Below are positions 22,895 through 32,789 of a stretch of DNA of 64,000 nt, one piece after another (position 1 is the stretch's first letter; each line of letters opens with the position of its first letter). The DNA is from Homarus americanus (lineage: Eukaryota > Arthropoda > Malacostraca > Decapoda > Nephropidae): assembly GCF_018991925.1 (NCBI RefSeq), contig NW_024744357.1, forward strand, positions 2,916,706 through 2,980,705. The letters are read 5' to 3'. Both the position numbers and the translations under genes were made by a program. The notes below the pieces were generated by a model that did no database searches, was not told the DNA's origin, and saw only the letters and a list, made by a program, of their open reading frames with translations.

Positions 22895-25655
22895 CACGTG
22901 GCCTCCAGCCTCCCCCAATAGCCACACCTTCGCCACCATTTATTTACCTTAATATTAAATATCCTAATACATAATAAGCTATCCTATCTGTGTTAAATTA
23001 GTTGAGCCGCAGATCTATGCGGCATTCAGTGACTGTAGCCTCATAGTCAATATCTGCAGCAGTTGTCGGAGTAGGGGCAGAAGCTCTCGTTCCCCTGAGG
23101 CAGAGCAAAGCCGACCGAAGGAGAGAGAAGGACAGTCGACATCTCATCCAGGCTGTAACATAACTTCTGGGCTGCTGCTTCTGTTCGGAGATCAACTCCG
23201 CGAGTCTGGCGTAGAAACATCTTGCACTTGGGCCCATCCCACCAGAGGTTGTGAACACTAGAGGAGTGAAGCTGCCTTGATCAACGTTTTGAATTCTCTC
23301 CCCATATGCCCTTCTCTTGTCGTTCTCGTTCCTCCTATGTGCAGCATCGAGAGCTAGGTTACGGTGACAAGTGGCCATGGGATCAAAAATCCTGATGTCG
23401 AAGAAAGCTCGCTGTCCCCGCGTCCAGAATCCTCGAGCACTGACGTCCACACGGGCTTCGTTAGATGTGTTTGAAGTCCTGTGTTGGAAGATCTCACCAT
23501 CCAGTGGAAGGAGGGTCGGTTCTACCATGACGTCCCGGCAGATTTCCTTCAATATATTTGCTGTGAGATCCCTTACCTCGTCATGCCTCATGCATATGAA
23601 GCCCCCCTTCTTGCAGACCATGGCGTGATCGCCGTCATAGGAAGAGCCACACACGCATTGGGAGGGCAAACCATCTACTGGCCAACCGTACCTTAGAGCA
23701 ATGGCATCTGTAAATTCTTGTTTGTTAAGGCTGAAACCATTTGCCCTTATCGGTAACGTAGTTAACCAGTTCGAGGCGCCCACCTCCTGCGCTATAGCTA
23801 CTTTTTTTGTCAAATTTTCTGGAACCTGCAGCAATAGTTGCTGCAACATGTCATTTTGGCAGTGCTGCCGATCTGTTGTAATGGCCCTACGGATCTTATT
23901 TACTTCGCTGGTGTCCACTTCCCCTGTTGCATTCTGGGCTATTATGTGGTCAGTGAGGGCTGCCGTGAGCTTAAGTGAATTTTGATGTTCAGTGTCAGCA
24001 ATCTCCTCTGGATTAGTTAGTCCCATCCCTCCCAGTCTTGGTGGAAGTGCAAGAAGTGTTCTTTCTGCTGGGGTTAAGTCAGGGTGTTTCACTAGTTTGG
24101 GAATGAACTTGACACTGATAGCTTCTTCCAGAGGGTGGAGGAGGGGTCCGATCTCAGGGATGGTACGCATCAGGTAGTTCCAGCGATGCTTGACTCCATG
24201 GGTGAATGCTGCAAAGGCCGCATGTGGCTCTGTGTTAGCAATCTCAGATAGAGCTTGGATTTCGCTAACCCACTCATTCACCTTTCCCGCTATGTACTCG
24301 GTCTTGAAGTCCGTAGTGCCAATTACTGCGCCTAGATGTCTTTGGCCGTCCTTAGTTATTTTGACCTCACTTCCGCCAAAAACCTCCAAAGCCCGTTCAT
24401 AATGTTCTGGCTTCACGATGAGGGAGGACTTGCTAGCGTTTGGGTGGTACCCTATTTGTGGACCTCGCGATGTTACCAGGTCCCACCACTTTTTGATGCA
24501 CTCCACTTTTCCTGCTCCTGTAAGGTCATCAGCATATGCCACTTGTTTGACCCCAGTTGTTTCAAATTTTATTTCTTGTTGGAGCACTGATAGGCCAATT
24601 GCATACATTGCCATTGCAACGGGGTCCCCCTGTGTTGTTCCCTCGGTCGACTGTAGGATGGTATCACCTCGTAGAGCCTTGTTGTTTACTATGTAGAGGT
24701 CTGAAGGATTCCTATACGAATTTTCAACATACATCGCAAAGCTAGGACACTTGATCTTGATGTTGTGCAGTGCAGCCTTGCGGTTAAGTATGTTGAATGC
24801 GTTTGAAGCATCCACCAGGAGAACGGCCTCACAATCACGCTGCTCAAATATCAATCTCATGGCGTGAATGGCCGCCTCCCCACCAGCCTGGTGGCCAGCA
24901 CAGACTTGTAGGTTCCCTGCTGCTGCCCTGACATCGTCCTTTACCACCTCCATTATGCACTTTCCGATGATCCGCCTCAGCACTTCCCCCACCCCTATAG
25001 GTCTACATCCTGGTTTCTTTTCCAGAGGAATAAGGCGGCAGGCCGTCAGGGCCTGGAGGTGATGGCAGCAAGAGGATGCAAGCTTTCTTGCAAGGGCGGC
25101 AATGGCAGTGCAGAGATCGCTTGCTACAGGGCCAAACTTGTTTGTGCTGAGGATGACTCTCCAACCGTTTGCATCCAGACCTGAAGGGCCGGCTCCTCCT
25201 CGAGTCTTCAGTGCCTTTTTCCACACCATCTCTCCTGTTATTTTCTCGAACAGGACAGCATTTGGTGGGATATAGTCACCCTGGAACCTGATGCCTTCAT
25301 CTTCGCTTGCAGGAGGATGTTTCTCTTTCAATAGTTTTAATGTCTCTCTGTTTATTGGCATCACCCCACCGGAGGATTCCTGTGTGAGAGATCTTACCGC
25401 GAGAGACACTTTTCCCACACGCATTTTGTTTCCAAATTTTCTTGCCACGTCATCGGTGTTTTGCTTTCCGTCACCCGTAGATTTTAGTCTCTCCTGCAGT
25501 GTTCTTGCTTCACATAGGAGATCATCTAGGGCCCCATTCTGCCACATTGTCAATCTTCTCTTCATTGCTGCCACATTTTCTTTGTGCTTAGCCTTTGTGT
25601 GTGTCCTCTGACAAAATAGATGTGGTATTATTGCCAGTATTTGAAGAGCTAGGGG
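22895..25655 (-). mobile_element. REL-endonuclease LINE, 5'-truncated (copy A)
   Basis: The element runs on the minus strand from 25655 to a poly-A tail at 22882-22894. It comprises most of one ORF and a short 3' UTR (22895-22997). Its first bases join directly to the 3' end of a second copy of the same element (25652-25837). The frame is still open upstream of the first Met, right up to that joint. The true N-terminus, which in related elements carries zinc fingers, is therefore missing. The intact frame suggests a recent insertion. Confidence 0.85.
22998..25574 (-). CDS. Reverse transcriptase with CCHC motif and restriction-like endonuclease (R2/NeSL-type LINE polyprotein)
   Basis: 858 codons from the first Met, without frameshift. 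Residues about 190-350 carry the RT core: RPIGVGEVLRR, the acidic motif VDASNAF (254-260), STEGTTQGDP (309-318) and the catalytic YADD (347-350). A Cys/His cluster C640-x-C642-x7-H650-x3-C654 is followed by RHDEV (663-667). Then come EARVDVSARGF (706-716) and FFDIRIFDP (724-732). This arrangement, RT then CCHC then an acidic PD-(D/E)xK-like core, matches LINEs with a restriction-like endonuclease. Such proteins nick target DNA and copy the element RNA there. All key residues appear present. The first Met is only a convention, since the frame continues upstream to the truncation. The clade (R2, R4, NeSL or Hero) cannot be settled by eye. Confidence 0.88.
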   Translation of the reverse strand: MAAMKRRLTMWQNGALDDLLCEARTLQERLKSTGDGKQNTDDVARKFGNKMRVGKVSLAVRSLTQESSGGVMPINRETLKLLKEKHPPASEDEGIRFQGDYIPPNAVLFEKITGEMVWKKALKTRGGAGPSGLDANGWRVILSTNKFGPVASDLCTAIAALARKLASSCCHHLQALTACRLIPLEKKPGCRPIGVGEVLRRIIGKCIMEVVKDDVRAAAGNLQVCAGHQAGGEAAIHAMRLIFEQRDCEAVLLVDASNAFNILNRKAALHNIKIKCPSFAMYVENSYRNPSDLYIVNNKALRGDTILQSTEGTTQGDPVAMAMYAIGLSVLQQEIKFETTGVKQVAYADDLTGAGKVECIKKWWDLVTSRGPQIGYHPNASKSSLIVKPEHYERALEVFGGSEVKITKDGQRHLGAVIGTTDFKTEYIAGKVNEWVSEIQALSEIANTEPHAAFAAFTHGVKHRWNYLMRTIPEIGPLLHPLEEAISVKFIPKLVKHPDLTPAERTLLALPPRLGGMGLTNPEEIADTEHQNSLKLTAALTDHIIAQNATGEVDTSEVNKIRRAITTDRQHCQNDMLQQLLLQVPENLTKKVAIAQEVGASNWLTTLPIRANGFSLNKQEFTDAIALRYGWPVDGLPSQCVCGSSYDGDHAMVCKKGGFICMRHDEVRDLTANILKEICRDVMVEPTLLPLDGEIFQHRTSNTSNEARVDVSARGFWTRGQRAFFDIRIFDPMATCHRNLALDAAHRRNENDKRRAYGERIQNVDQGSFTPLVFTTSGGMGPSARCFYARLAELISEQKQQPRSYVTAWMRCRLSFSLLRSALLCLRGTRASAPTPTTAADIDYEATVTECRIDLRLN

Positions 25656-25837
25656 GGCCTCCAGCCTCCCCCAATAGCCACAACTTCGCTTCCATTTTAT
25701 TACTTTAAAATTAAATATCCTAATACATAAGTAGCTATCTTATCTGTGTTGAGTTAGTTGAGCCGCGGATCTATGCGGCATTCAGTGACTGTTGCCTCAT
25801 AGTCAATATCTGCAACTGTTGTCGGTTTTGGGGCCGA
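25652..25837 (-). mobile_element. Second REL-LINE copy, 3' end only (copy B)
   Basis: Repeats the last codons (TVADIDYEATVTECRID... to the stop) and the 3' UTR of copy A with a few substitutions. It ends GGGGGAGGCTGGAGGCC like copy A. Copy A begins exactly where copy B ends, in the same orientation. Its 5' truncation point lies in ACC/ACT microsatellite sequence. Confidence 0.88.
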
Positions 25838-25951
25838 TAATATTACCACAATACCACCAGGTCTACCACCACTGACTACTACTACCATTACTACTACCAC
25901 AACTACCAGTAATATTACCTCCAGTACTATCGCCACTGACGCTACTGCCAG
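25838..25951. repeat. ACC/ACT imperfect trinucleotide microsatellite
   Basis: Degenerate ACC/ACT/ATT triplets with CCACTGACG motifs. It forms the flank between REL-LINE copy B and the Tigger-like fragment. Confidence 0.85.
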
Positions 25952-25953
25952 TA

Positions 25954-26215
25954 CAGACTGGACCCCGCTAATCCGGGACCCCGATAGTCCGGCAGCTTCG
26001 ATGGTTCGGGACAGTGTCATAGCTCATTCTAGAGGCTGGTGCAACTATTTTTCCTTTAGATACTTATAATTTACCCCTAAATATGCCTTCTAAGAGACCA
26101 GCAAGCAGTGGGAGTGGTTGTAATGCGGCAAAACGTAAGCATGTGACAATTGTGACATTAACTATTTTAGAAAAGATGTCCATACTGAAGAAAGCAAACA
26201 GTAATAGTATCCTAC
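25954..26215 (+). mobile_element. Tigger/pogo-like transposon, 5' end only
   Basis: A TA (25952-25953) precedes CAGACTGGACCCCGCTAATC, a terminus of the kind seen in pogo/Tigger elements, with repeated GGACCCC/TCCGG blocks. An ATG at 26083 opens a basic N-terminus (MPSKRPASSGSG, then AAKRKH and ILEKMSILKKA). This resembles the start of Tigger transposases, before a helix-turn-helix. The frame then runs into ACC/ACT repeats at about 26216, so the transposase is lost. Confidence 0.65.
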
Positions 26216-26402
26216 CACTACCACCACTGACGCTACTACCACTACTACTAAAACCACTAGCCACCACTATCATCATTGATGCTCCTACCACCACCACTAC
26301 TGACGCTTCTACCACCACTCCCATCATTGACGCTCCTGCCACCACTGCCATCACTGACGCTCCTACCACCACCACTACTGACGCTTCTACCACCACTCCC
26401 AT
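26216..26402. repeat. ACC/ACT microsatellite with a GACGCT(T/C)CTACC higher-order unit
   Basis: Imperfect triplets with repeated GACGCTxCTACCACC blocks spaced about 30-36 bp apart. It is cut by the second assembly gap. Confidence 0.85.
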
Positions 26403-26500
26403 NNNNNNNNNNNNNNNNNNNNNNNNNNNNNNNNNNNNNNNNNNNNNNNNNNNNNNNNNNNNNNNNNNNNNNNNNNNNNNNNNNNNNNNNNNNNNNNNNN
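26403..26500. other. Assembly gap (about 98 N)
   Basis: A run of N between the ACC/ACT microsatellite and the next satellite. Confidence 0.98.
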
Positions 26501-28135
26501 AAGGAGCACACAGTGCTTCATAAAGGAGGACACAGTGTTTATAAAGGAGGACACAGTGTTCATAAAGGAGGACACAGTGTACCATAGAGGACACAGTGCT
26601 ATAAAGGAGGACACAGTGTTCATAAAGGAGGAGGACACAGTGTTTCATAAAGGAGGACAGTGCACCATAAAGGAGGACACAGTGCTTTATAAAGGAGGAC
26701 ACAGTGCTTCATAAAGGAGGACACAGTGCTTCATAAAGGAGGACACAGTGCTTCACAAAGGAGGAGGACACAGTGCTTCATAAAGGAGGACACAAGCATA
26801 GGCAGTGCTTCATAAGGAGGAGGACACAGTGCTTCATAAAGGAGGACACAGTGCTTCATAAAGGAGGAGGACACAAGCCACAAAGGAGGACACAGCCTTA
26901 TAAAGGAGGACACAGTGCTTCATAAAGGAGGACACAGTGTTTATAAAGGAGGACACAGTGCTTCATAAAGGAGGGACACAGTGCTTCATAAAGGAGGACA
27001 GTGCTTCAAGGAGGACACAGTGCTTCAAAGGAGGACACAGTGCTTCATAAAGAGGAGGACACAGTGCTTCACAAAGGAGGAGGACACAGTGCTTATAAAG
27101 GAGGACACAGTGCTTCATAAAGGAGGACACAGTGCACCATAAAGGAGAGGACACAGTGCTTCATAAAGGAGGACACAGTGCTTCATAAAGGAGGAGGACA
27201 CAGTGTTTATAAAGGAGGAGGACACAGTGCCATAAAGGAGGACACAGTGCTTCATAAAGGAGGACACAGTGTTTATAAAGGAGGAGGACACAGTGCACTA
27301 TAAAGGAGGAGGACACAGTGCTATAAAGGAGGACACAGTGCTTCATAAAGGGGAGGACACAGTGCTTCATAAAGGAGGAGGACACAGTGCTTCATAAAGG
27401 ACACAGTGCTTCAAGGAGGGAACAGTGCTCTATAAAGGAGGAGGACACAGTGCCTATAAAGGAGGACACAGTGCTTCATAAAGGAGGACACAGTGCTTCA
27501 TAACGGAGGACACAGTGCTTCATAAAGGAGGACACAGTGCTTCATAAAGGAAGACACAGCTCATAAAGGAGGACACATGCAAAGGAGGACACAGCCATAA
27601 AGGAGGACACAGTGTTTACAAAGGAGGAGAGGACACAGTGCACTATAAAGGAGGAGGACACAGTGCACTATAAAGGAGGAGGACACAGTGTTTATAAAGG
27701 AGGGAGACACAGTGTCATAAAGGAGGGAGACACAGTGTTTATAAAGGAGACACAGTAGCCATAGAGGAGGACACAGTGCTTCATAAAGGAGAGGACAGTG
27801 CTTCATAAAGGAGGAGGACATAGTGCACCATAAAGGAGGACACAGTGCTTCATAAAGGAGGAGGACACAGTGTTTATAAAGGAGGACACAAAGTTTATAA
27901 AGGAGGAGGACACAGTGCTTCATAAAGGAGGAGGACACAGTAATTCATAAAGGACACACAGTGCTTCATAAAGGAGGACACAGTGTTTATAAAGGAGGAG
28001 GACACAGTGCACCATAAAGGAGGAGGACAGGCACCATAAAGGAGGAGGACACAGTGCACCATAAAGGAGGACACAGTGCACTATAAAGGAGGAGGACAGT
28101 GCACCATTAAAGGAGGAGGACACAGTGCACCATAA
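26501..28135. repeat. 21 bp satellite (AAGGAGGACACAGTG core)
   Basis: About 75 units. The core is followed by CTTCAT, CACCAT, CACTAT or TTTAT. 24 bp units with an extra GGA are common. The ACAGTG block is the most conserved part. Open minus-strand frames (Ser/Phe/His/Cys/Leu repeats) are by-products of a 21 bp unit. Confidence 0.97.
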
Positions 28136-28214
28136 GGTACCAGTAGTGGGCGCCTCCCATAACCTACCCTAGTCTGTCTGTCTGTATTATTGTTACCATT
28201 ATCATGACCGTCCC

Positions 28215-28218
<4 letters not shown>

Positions 28219-28271
<53 letters not shown>

Positions 28272-28296
28272 GAGGAAAGAGGAAAGAAAAGAAAAA

Positions 28297-28330
<34 letters not shown>
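28219..28330. repeat. (AG)n microsatellites
   Basis: Two AG tracts (28219-28268 and 28304-28330) separated by AG-rich sequence. The second directly abuts the LINE fragment at 28331. Confidence 0.93.
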
Positions 28331-28334
<4 letters not shown>

Positions 28335-29224
28335 AACACCTACATAGACGAGTATGCACACTTTGGCCTTGAGGTGAATGTCCGTAAGACTCAGATTCTC
28401 TTCAACCTATCCTGGTTCAGCCACACCTCCACCATCCATCCAGCTTAAGGTACTACCCTCTCTAATGTTGCCCACTTTCGGTATCTCGGCTCCCACCTGT
28501 CCACCACCGCGAACATCGATGAAGAGATTCAAAATAGGATCAGATATCTGTGCATCTCAAGCCTTTGGCAAACTCCATACCCGTGTCTTCAGCTGTAGGG
28601 TGTTGAAATTATCTACAAAGTTGCATGTATATCGAGCAGTGGTCCTCCCCACCCTGCTATATGGCAGCGAGACAAGGATCACATACAGGAGGCACCTCAA
28701 GGCACTTGAAAACTTTCACCAACGTAATCTACGTTCCATCCTTAGAGTTCGCTGGGAAGACAAGAGAAAAAAATGCCAGTATTCTCGCTGACACGAACTG
28801 TAGGAGCATGGAGGCTACCATTATCCATGAACAACTACGCTGGACTGGCCTATTACCGGTACGGATGACAGTCATCTAACGAATAGTAAACGTAACGCAG
28901 GCGGCCAACTGAAAAGGTATAAGGATGGTCTTAAGACAAACCTGAAAAAGTACCAAACTGACTTCTTCACCTTGGAGACGATTACTCCACACCGTAACGC
29001 TTGGCGGAGTACCACACAAGAAGGTGTAAACACTTTCGAGTTAGCCTGAGTGCAAACCGAGGCAGACAAGCGCCAGCGCCGGAAAGACGCTGACGCCGCC
29101 CCTCCCGCACTAGAAGTAGCCCTCCACATGTGCAGCATCTGTGGACGACTCTTACAGTAGCCTCTTTAGTCACCTCAGAGCTGGATCATCATTCTCAGTG
29201 ACAGCAAAGTAGTAGTAGTAGTGT
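28331..29224 (+). mobile_element. LINE 3' portion with C-terminal zinc-finger remnant
   Basis: A broken reading frame shows the thumb/C-terminal part of an endonuclease-RT LINE: ATNIDEEIQ-like text (as ANIDEEIQNRI), then VVLPTLLYGSET (about 28640-28675), an HQRNLRSILRVRWEDK block (about 28720-28770) and HEQLRWTG (about 28828-28851). The last Cys pair, MCSICGR (29128-29148), is typical of the C2H2 finger ending this LINE type; the following His residues are lost to a stop. Several frameshifts make it a pseudogene. The 3' end is a short (AGT)n tail at 29207-29221. No catalytic YADD segment is present. Confidence 0.7.
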
Positions 29225-29249
29225 GAAGCAGAACATTGTATAGTATTTA

Positions 29250-30775
29250 TACATTGATGGGTCGGGGGTGACCAGGTGATGGGTGGGGGTGACCAGGTGA
29301 TGGGTGGGGGTGACCAGGTGATGGGTGGGGGGTGACCAGGTGATGGGTGGGGGTGACCAGGTGATGGGTGGGTGACCAGGTGATGGGTGGGGGTGACCAG
29401 GTGATGGTGGGGTGACCAGGTGATGGGTGGGGTGACCAGGTGATGGGTGGGGGTGACCAGGTGATGGGTGGAGGGTGACCAGGTATGGGTGAGGTGACCA
29501 GGTGATGGGTGGGGGGTGACCAGGTGATGGGTGGGGGTGACCAGGTGATGGTGGGGGTGACCAGGTGATGGGTGGGGGTGACCAGGTGATGGGTGGGGGT
29601 GACCAGGTGATGGGTGGGGGTGACCAGGTGATGGGTTGTTGGGGGTGACCAGGTGATGGGTGGGGGTCACCAGGTGATGGGTGGGGGGAACCAGAGATGG
29701 GTGGGGGGTAACCAGGAGATGGGTGGGGGGTGACCAGGTGATGGGTGGAGGGTGACCAGGTGATGGGTGGGGGTGACCAGGTGATGGGTGGGGGTGACCA
29801 GGTGATGGGTGGGGGTGACCAGGTGATGGGTGGGGGGTGACCAGGTGATGGGTGGGGGTGACCAGGTTGGGGGGGTGACCAGGTGATGGGTGGGGTGACC
29901 AGGTGATGGGTGGGGGTGACCAGGTGATGGGTGGGGGTGACCAGGTGATGGGTGGGGGTGACCAGGTGATGGGTGGGGTGACCAGGTGATGGGTGGGGGT
30001 GACCAGGTGATGGGTGGGGGTGACCAGGTGATGGGTGGGGGTGACCAGGTGATGGGTGGAGGCTGACCAGGTGATGGGTGGAGGGTGACCAGGTGATGGG
30101 TGGGGGGTGACCAGGTGATGGGTGGGGGTGACCAGGATGGGTGGGGTGACCAGGTGATGGGGGTGACCAGGTGATGGGTGGGGGTGACCAGGTGATGGTG
30201 GGGGAGTGATGGGTTGTTGGGGGTGACCAGTGATGGGTGGGGGGTGACCAGGTGATGGGTGGGGGGTAACCAGGTGATGGGTGGGGTGACCAGGTGATGG
30301 GTGGGGGGGACCAGGTGATGGGTGGGGTGACCAGGTGATGGGTGGGGTGACCAGGTAATGGGTGGCGGGTGACCGGGTGGCGGGTGACTGGTGGGGGTGA
30401 CCAGGTGATGGGTGGGGGTGACCAGGTGATGGGTGGGGGTGACCAGGTGATGGGTGGGGGGTGACCAGGTGATGGGGTGGGGGTGGACCAGGTGATGGGT
30501 GGGGGTGACCAGTGATGGGTGGGGGACCATGAGGTGGGGTGACCAGGTGATGGGTGGGGTGACCAGGTGATGGGTGGGGGGACCAGGTGATGGGTGGGGG
30601 GTGACCAGGTGATGGGTGGAGGGTGACCAGGTGATGGGTGGGGGGTGACCAGGTGATGGGTGGGGGTGGCCTGGTGATGGTGGGGGTGACCAGGTTGGGG
30701 GGGACCAGGTGATGGGTGGGGGGACCAGATGGGTTGGGGGTGACCAGGAGGTGGGAGGTGAGGGGTGTGTGTCAT
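29250..30775. repeat. 21 bp G-rich satellite (GTGATGGGTGGGGGTGACCA core)
   Basis: About 70 units, differing mostly in the G-run length and occasional loss of GTGA. The paired GGG/GGGGG runs make it quadruplex-prone. The minus strand stays open as Pro/Ile/Thr/Trp/Ser strings (TWSPPPI) for over 500 codons, which I treat as a repeat artefact. Confidence 0.97.
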
Positions 30776-32755
30776 GGGTTGTAGAGGGTGTCTAGGAGTG
30801 AGGGAGGGTGTCTAGGTGATGGGTTGTAGGGGGTGACCAGGTGATGGGTTGTAGGGGGTGACCAGGTGGGTAAGGGGTGTCTAGGTGATGGGTTGTAGGA
30901 GGGTGTCTAGGTGATGGGTTGTAAGGGGGGACCAGGAGATGGGTGGAAGGGGTGCCCAGGGATGGGTTGTAGGGGGTGACCAGGTGATGGGTTGTAGGGG
31001 TGACCAGGAGATGGGTTGTAAGGGGGTATTAGTGATGGGTTGTAGGAGGGGTGTCTAGGTGATGGGTTGTAAGGGGGGTGTCTAGGTGATGGGTTGAGGA
31101 GGTGTCTAGGGTGATGGGTTGTAAGGGGGTGTCTAGGTGATGGGTTGTAGGAGGGGTGTCTAGGTGATGGGTTGTAAGGGGGTGTCTAGGTGATGGGTTG
31201 TAGGAGGGGTGACCAGGTGATGGGTTGTAAGGGGGGTGACCAGGAGATGGGTTGTAAGGGGGGTGACCCAGATGGGTTGTAAGGGGGGTGCCCAGGTGAT
31301 GGGTTGTAGGAGGGGTGTCTAGGTGATGGGTTGGGAGTGTCTAGTGATGGGGTGGGGTGTCTAGGTGATGGGTTGTAAGGGGTGTCTAGGTGATGGGTTG
31401 TAGGGGGTGTCTAGGTGATGTGTAAGGGGGGTCAGGGTGATGGGTTGTAGGAGGGGTGCTCAGGTGATGGGTTAGGAGGTGTCTAGGTGATGGGTTGTAG
31501 GGGGTGACCAGGAGATGGATGAAGGGGGGACCAGGTGATGGGTAGGGGGGTGGACCAGGTGATGGGTAGGGGGGTGACCAGGAGATGGGTTGTAAGGTCT
31601 AGGTGATGGGTTATAGGGGTGACCAGGTGATGGGTTGTAAGGGGGTGTCTAGGTGATGGGTTGTAGGAGGGGTGTCTAGGTGATGGGTTGTAAGGGGGTG
31701 ACCAGGAGATGGGTTGTAAGGGGTGTCTAGGTGATGGGTTGTAGGAGGTGTCTAGGTGATGGGTAAGGGTGAAGTGAAGTGATGGAAGGGGGTGACCAGG
31801 AGATGGGTTAAGGGGGGGACCAGGTGATGGGTTGTAAGGGGGGGACCAGGTGATGGGTTGGGGGGGTGACCAGGTGATGGGTTGTAGGGGGTGACCAGGT
31901 GATGGTTGAGGGGAGGTGACCAGGTGATGGGGTTGGGGGGGTGTCTAGGTGATGGGTTGTAGGAGGGTGTCTAGGTGATGGTTGTAAGGGGGGACCAGGA
32001 AATGGGCTGTAAGGGGGTGTCTAGGTGATGGGTTGTAGGGGTGACCAGGTGATGGGTTGTAAGGGGGTGTCTAGTGATGGGTTAATAGGGTGTCTAGGTG
32101 AAGGGGTAAGGGGGTGTCTGGTGATGGGGTTGGGGGTGTCTAGGTGATGGGTTGTAGGAGGTGACCAGGAGATGGTTGTAAGGGGTGACCAGGAGATGGG
32201 TTGTAAGGGATGTCTAGTGATGTCAAGGGGGTGACCAGGAGATGGCTGTAAGGGGGGTGTCTAGGTGATGGGTTGTAGGAGGGTGTCTAGGTGATGGGTT
32301 GTAAGGGGTGTCTAGGTGATGGGGTTGTAAGGGGGTGTCTAGGTGATGGGTTGTAAGGGGGGTGTCTAGGTGATGGGTTGTAGGAGGGGTGGAAGGTGAT
32401 GGGGTTGTAGGAGGGGTGTCTAGGTGATGGGTTGTAGGGGTGACCAGGTGATGGGTTGTAAGGGGGGACCAGGTGATGGCTGGGGGGGACCAGTGATGTA
32501 GGGGGGCATCAGAGAGGAAGGTGTCTAGGTGATGGGTTGTAGGAGGGGGTGTCTAGGTGATACAGGAGGGGTGGCTGACCAGTGATGGGCAGAATGGTCA
32601 AGGGGGGTACCAAGGGTTGTATACAAGGTATGGGTAGTAGGGATGACCAGGTGATGGGTTGAAGGGGGTGACCAGATGATGGGTTGTAAGGGGGGTGACC
32701 AGATGATGGGTTGTAAGGGGGGTGACCAGATGATGGGTTGTAAGGGGGGGGGGTG
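30776..32755. repeat. About 26 bp related satellite (GTGATGGGTTGTA...GTGTCTAG)
   Basis: Continues the preceding array without a break, but the unit grows. GGTTGTAAGGGGG replaces GGTGGGGG, and GTGTCTAG alternates with GTGACCAG. About 75 units with many indels. It is a clear sub-family of the 29.25 kb array. Confidence 0.95.
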
Positions 32756-32789
32756 TCTAAGTAGGTAGTAGATAGTAGGCAGCTGTCAA

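Noticed and set aside
22375..22974. 199-codon plus-strand frame at 22.4-22.9 kb
   Set aside because: It crosses CT-rich sequence, (CA)n and (ACT)n; composition artefact overlapping a LINE 3' end on the other strand.
29195..30775. Minus-strand 526-codon proline-rich frame (TWSPPPI repeats)
   Set aside because: By-product of the 21 bp G-rich satellite; an equally open frame overlaps it in another phase.
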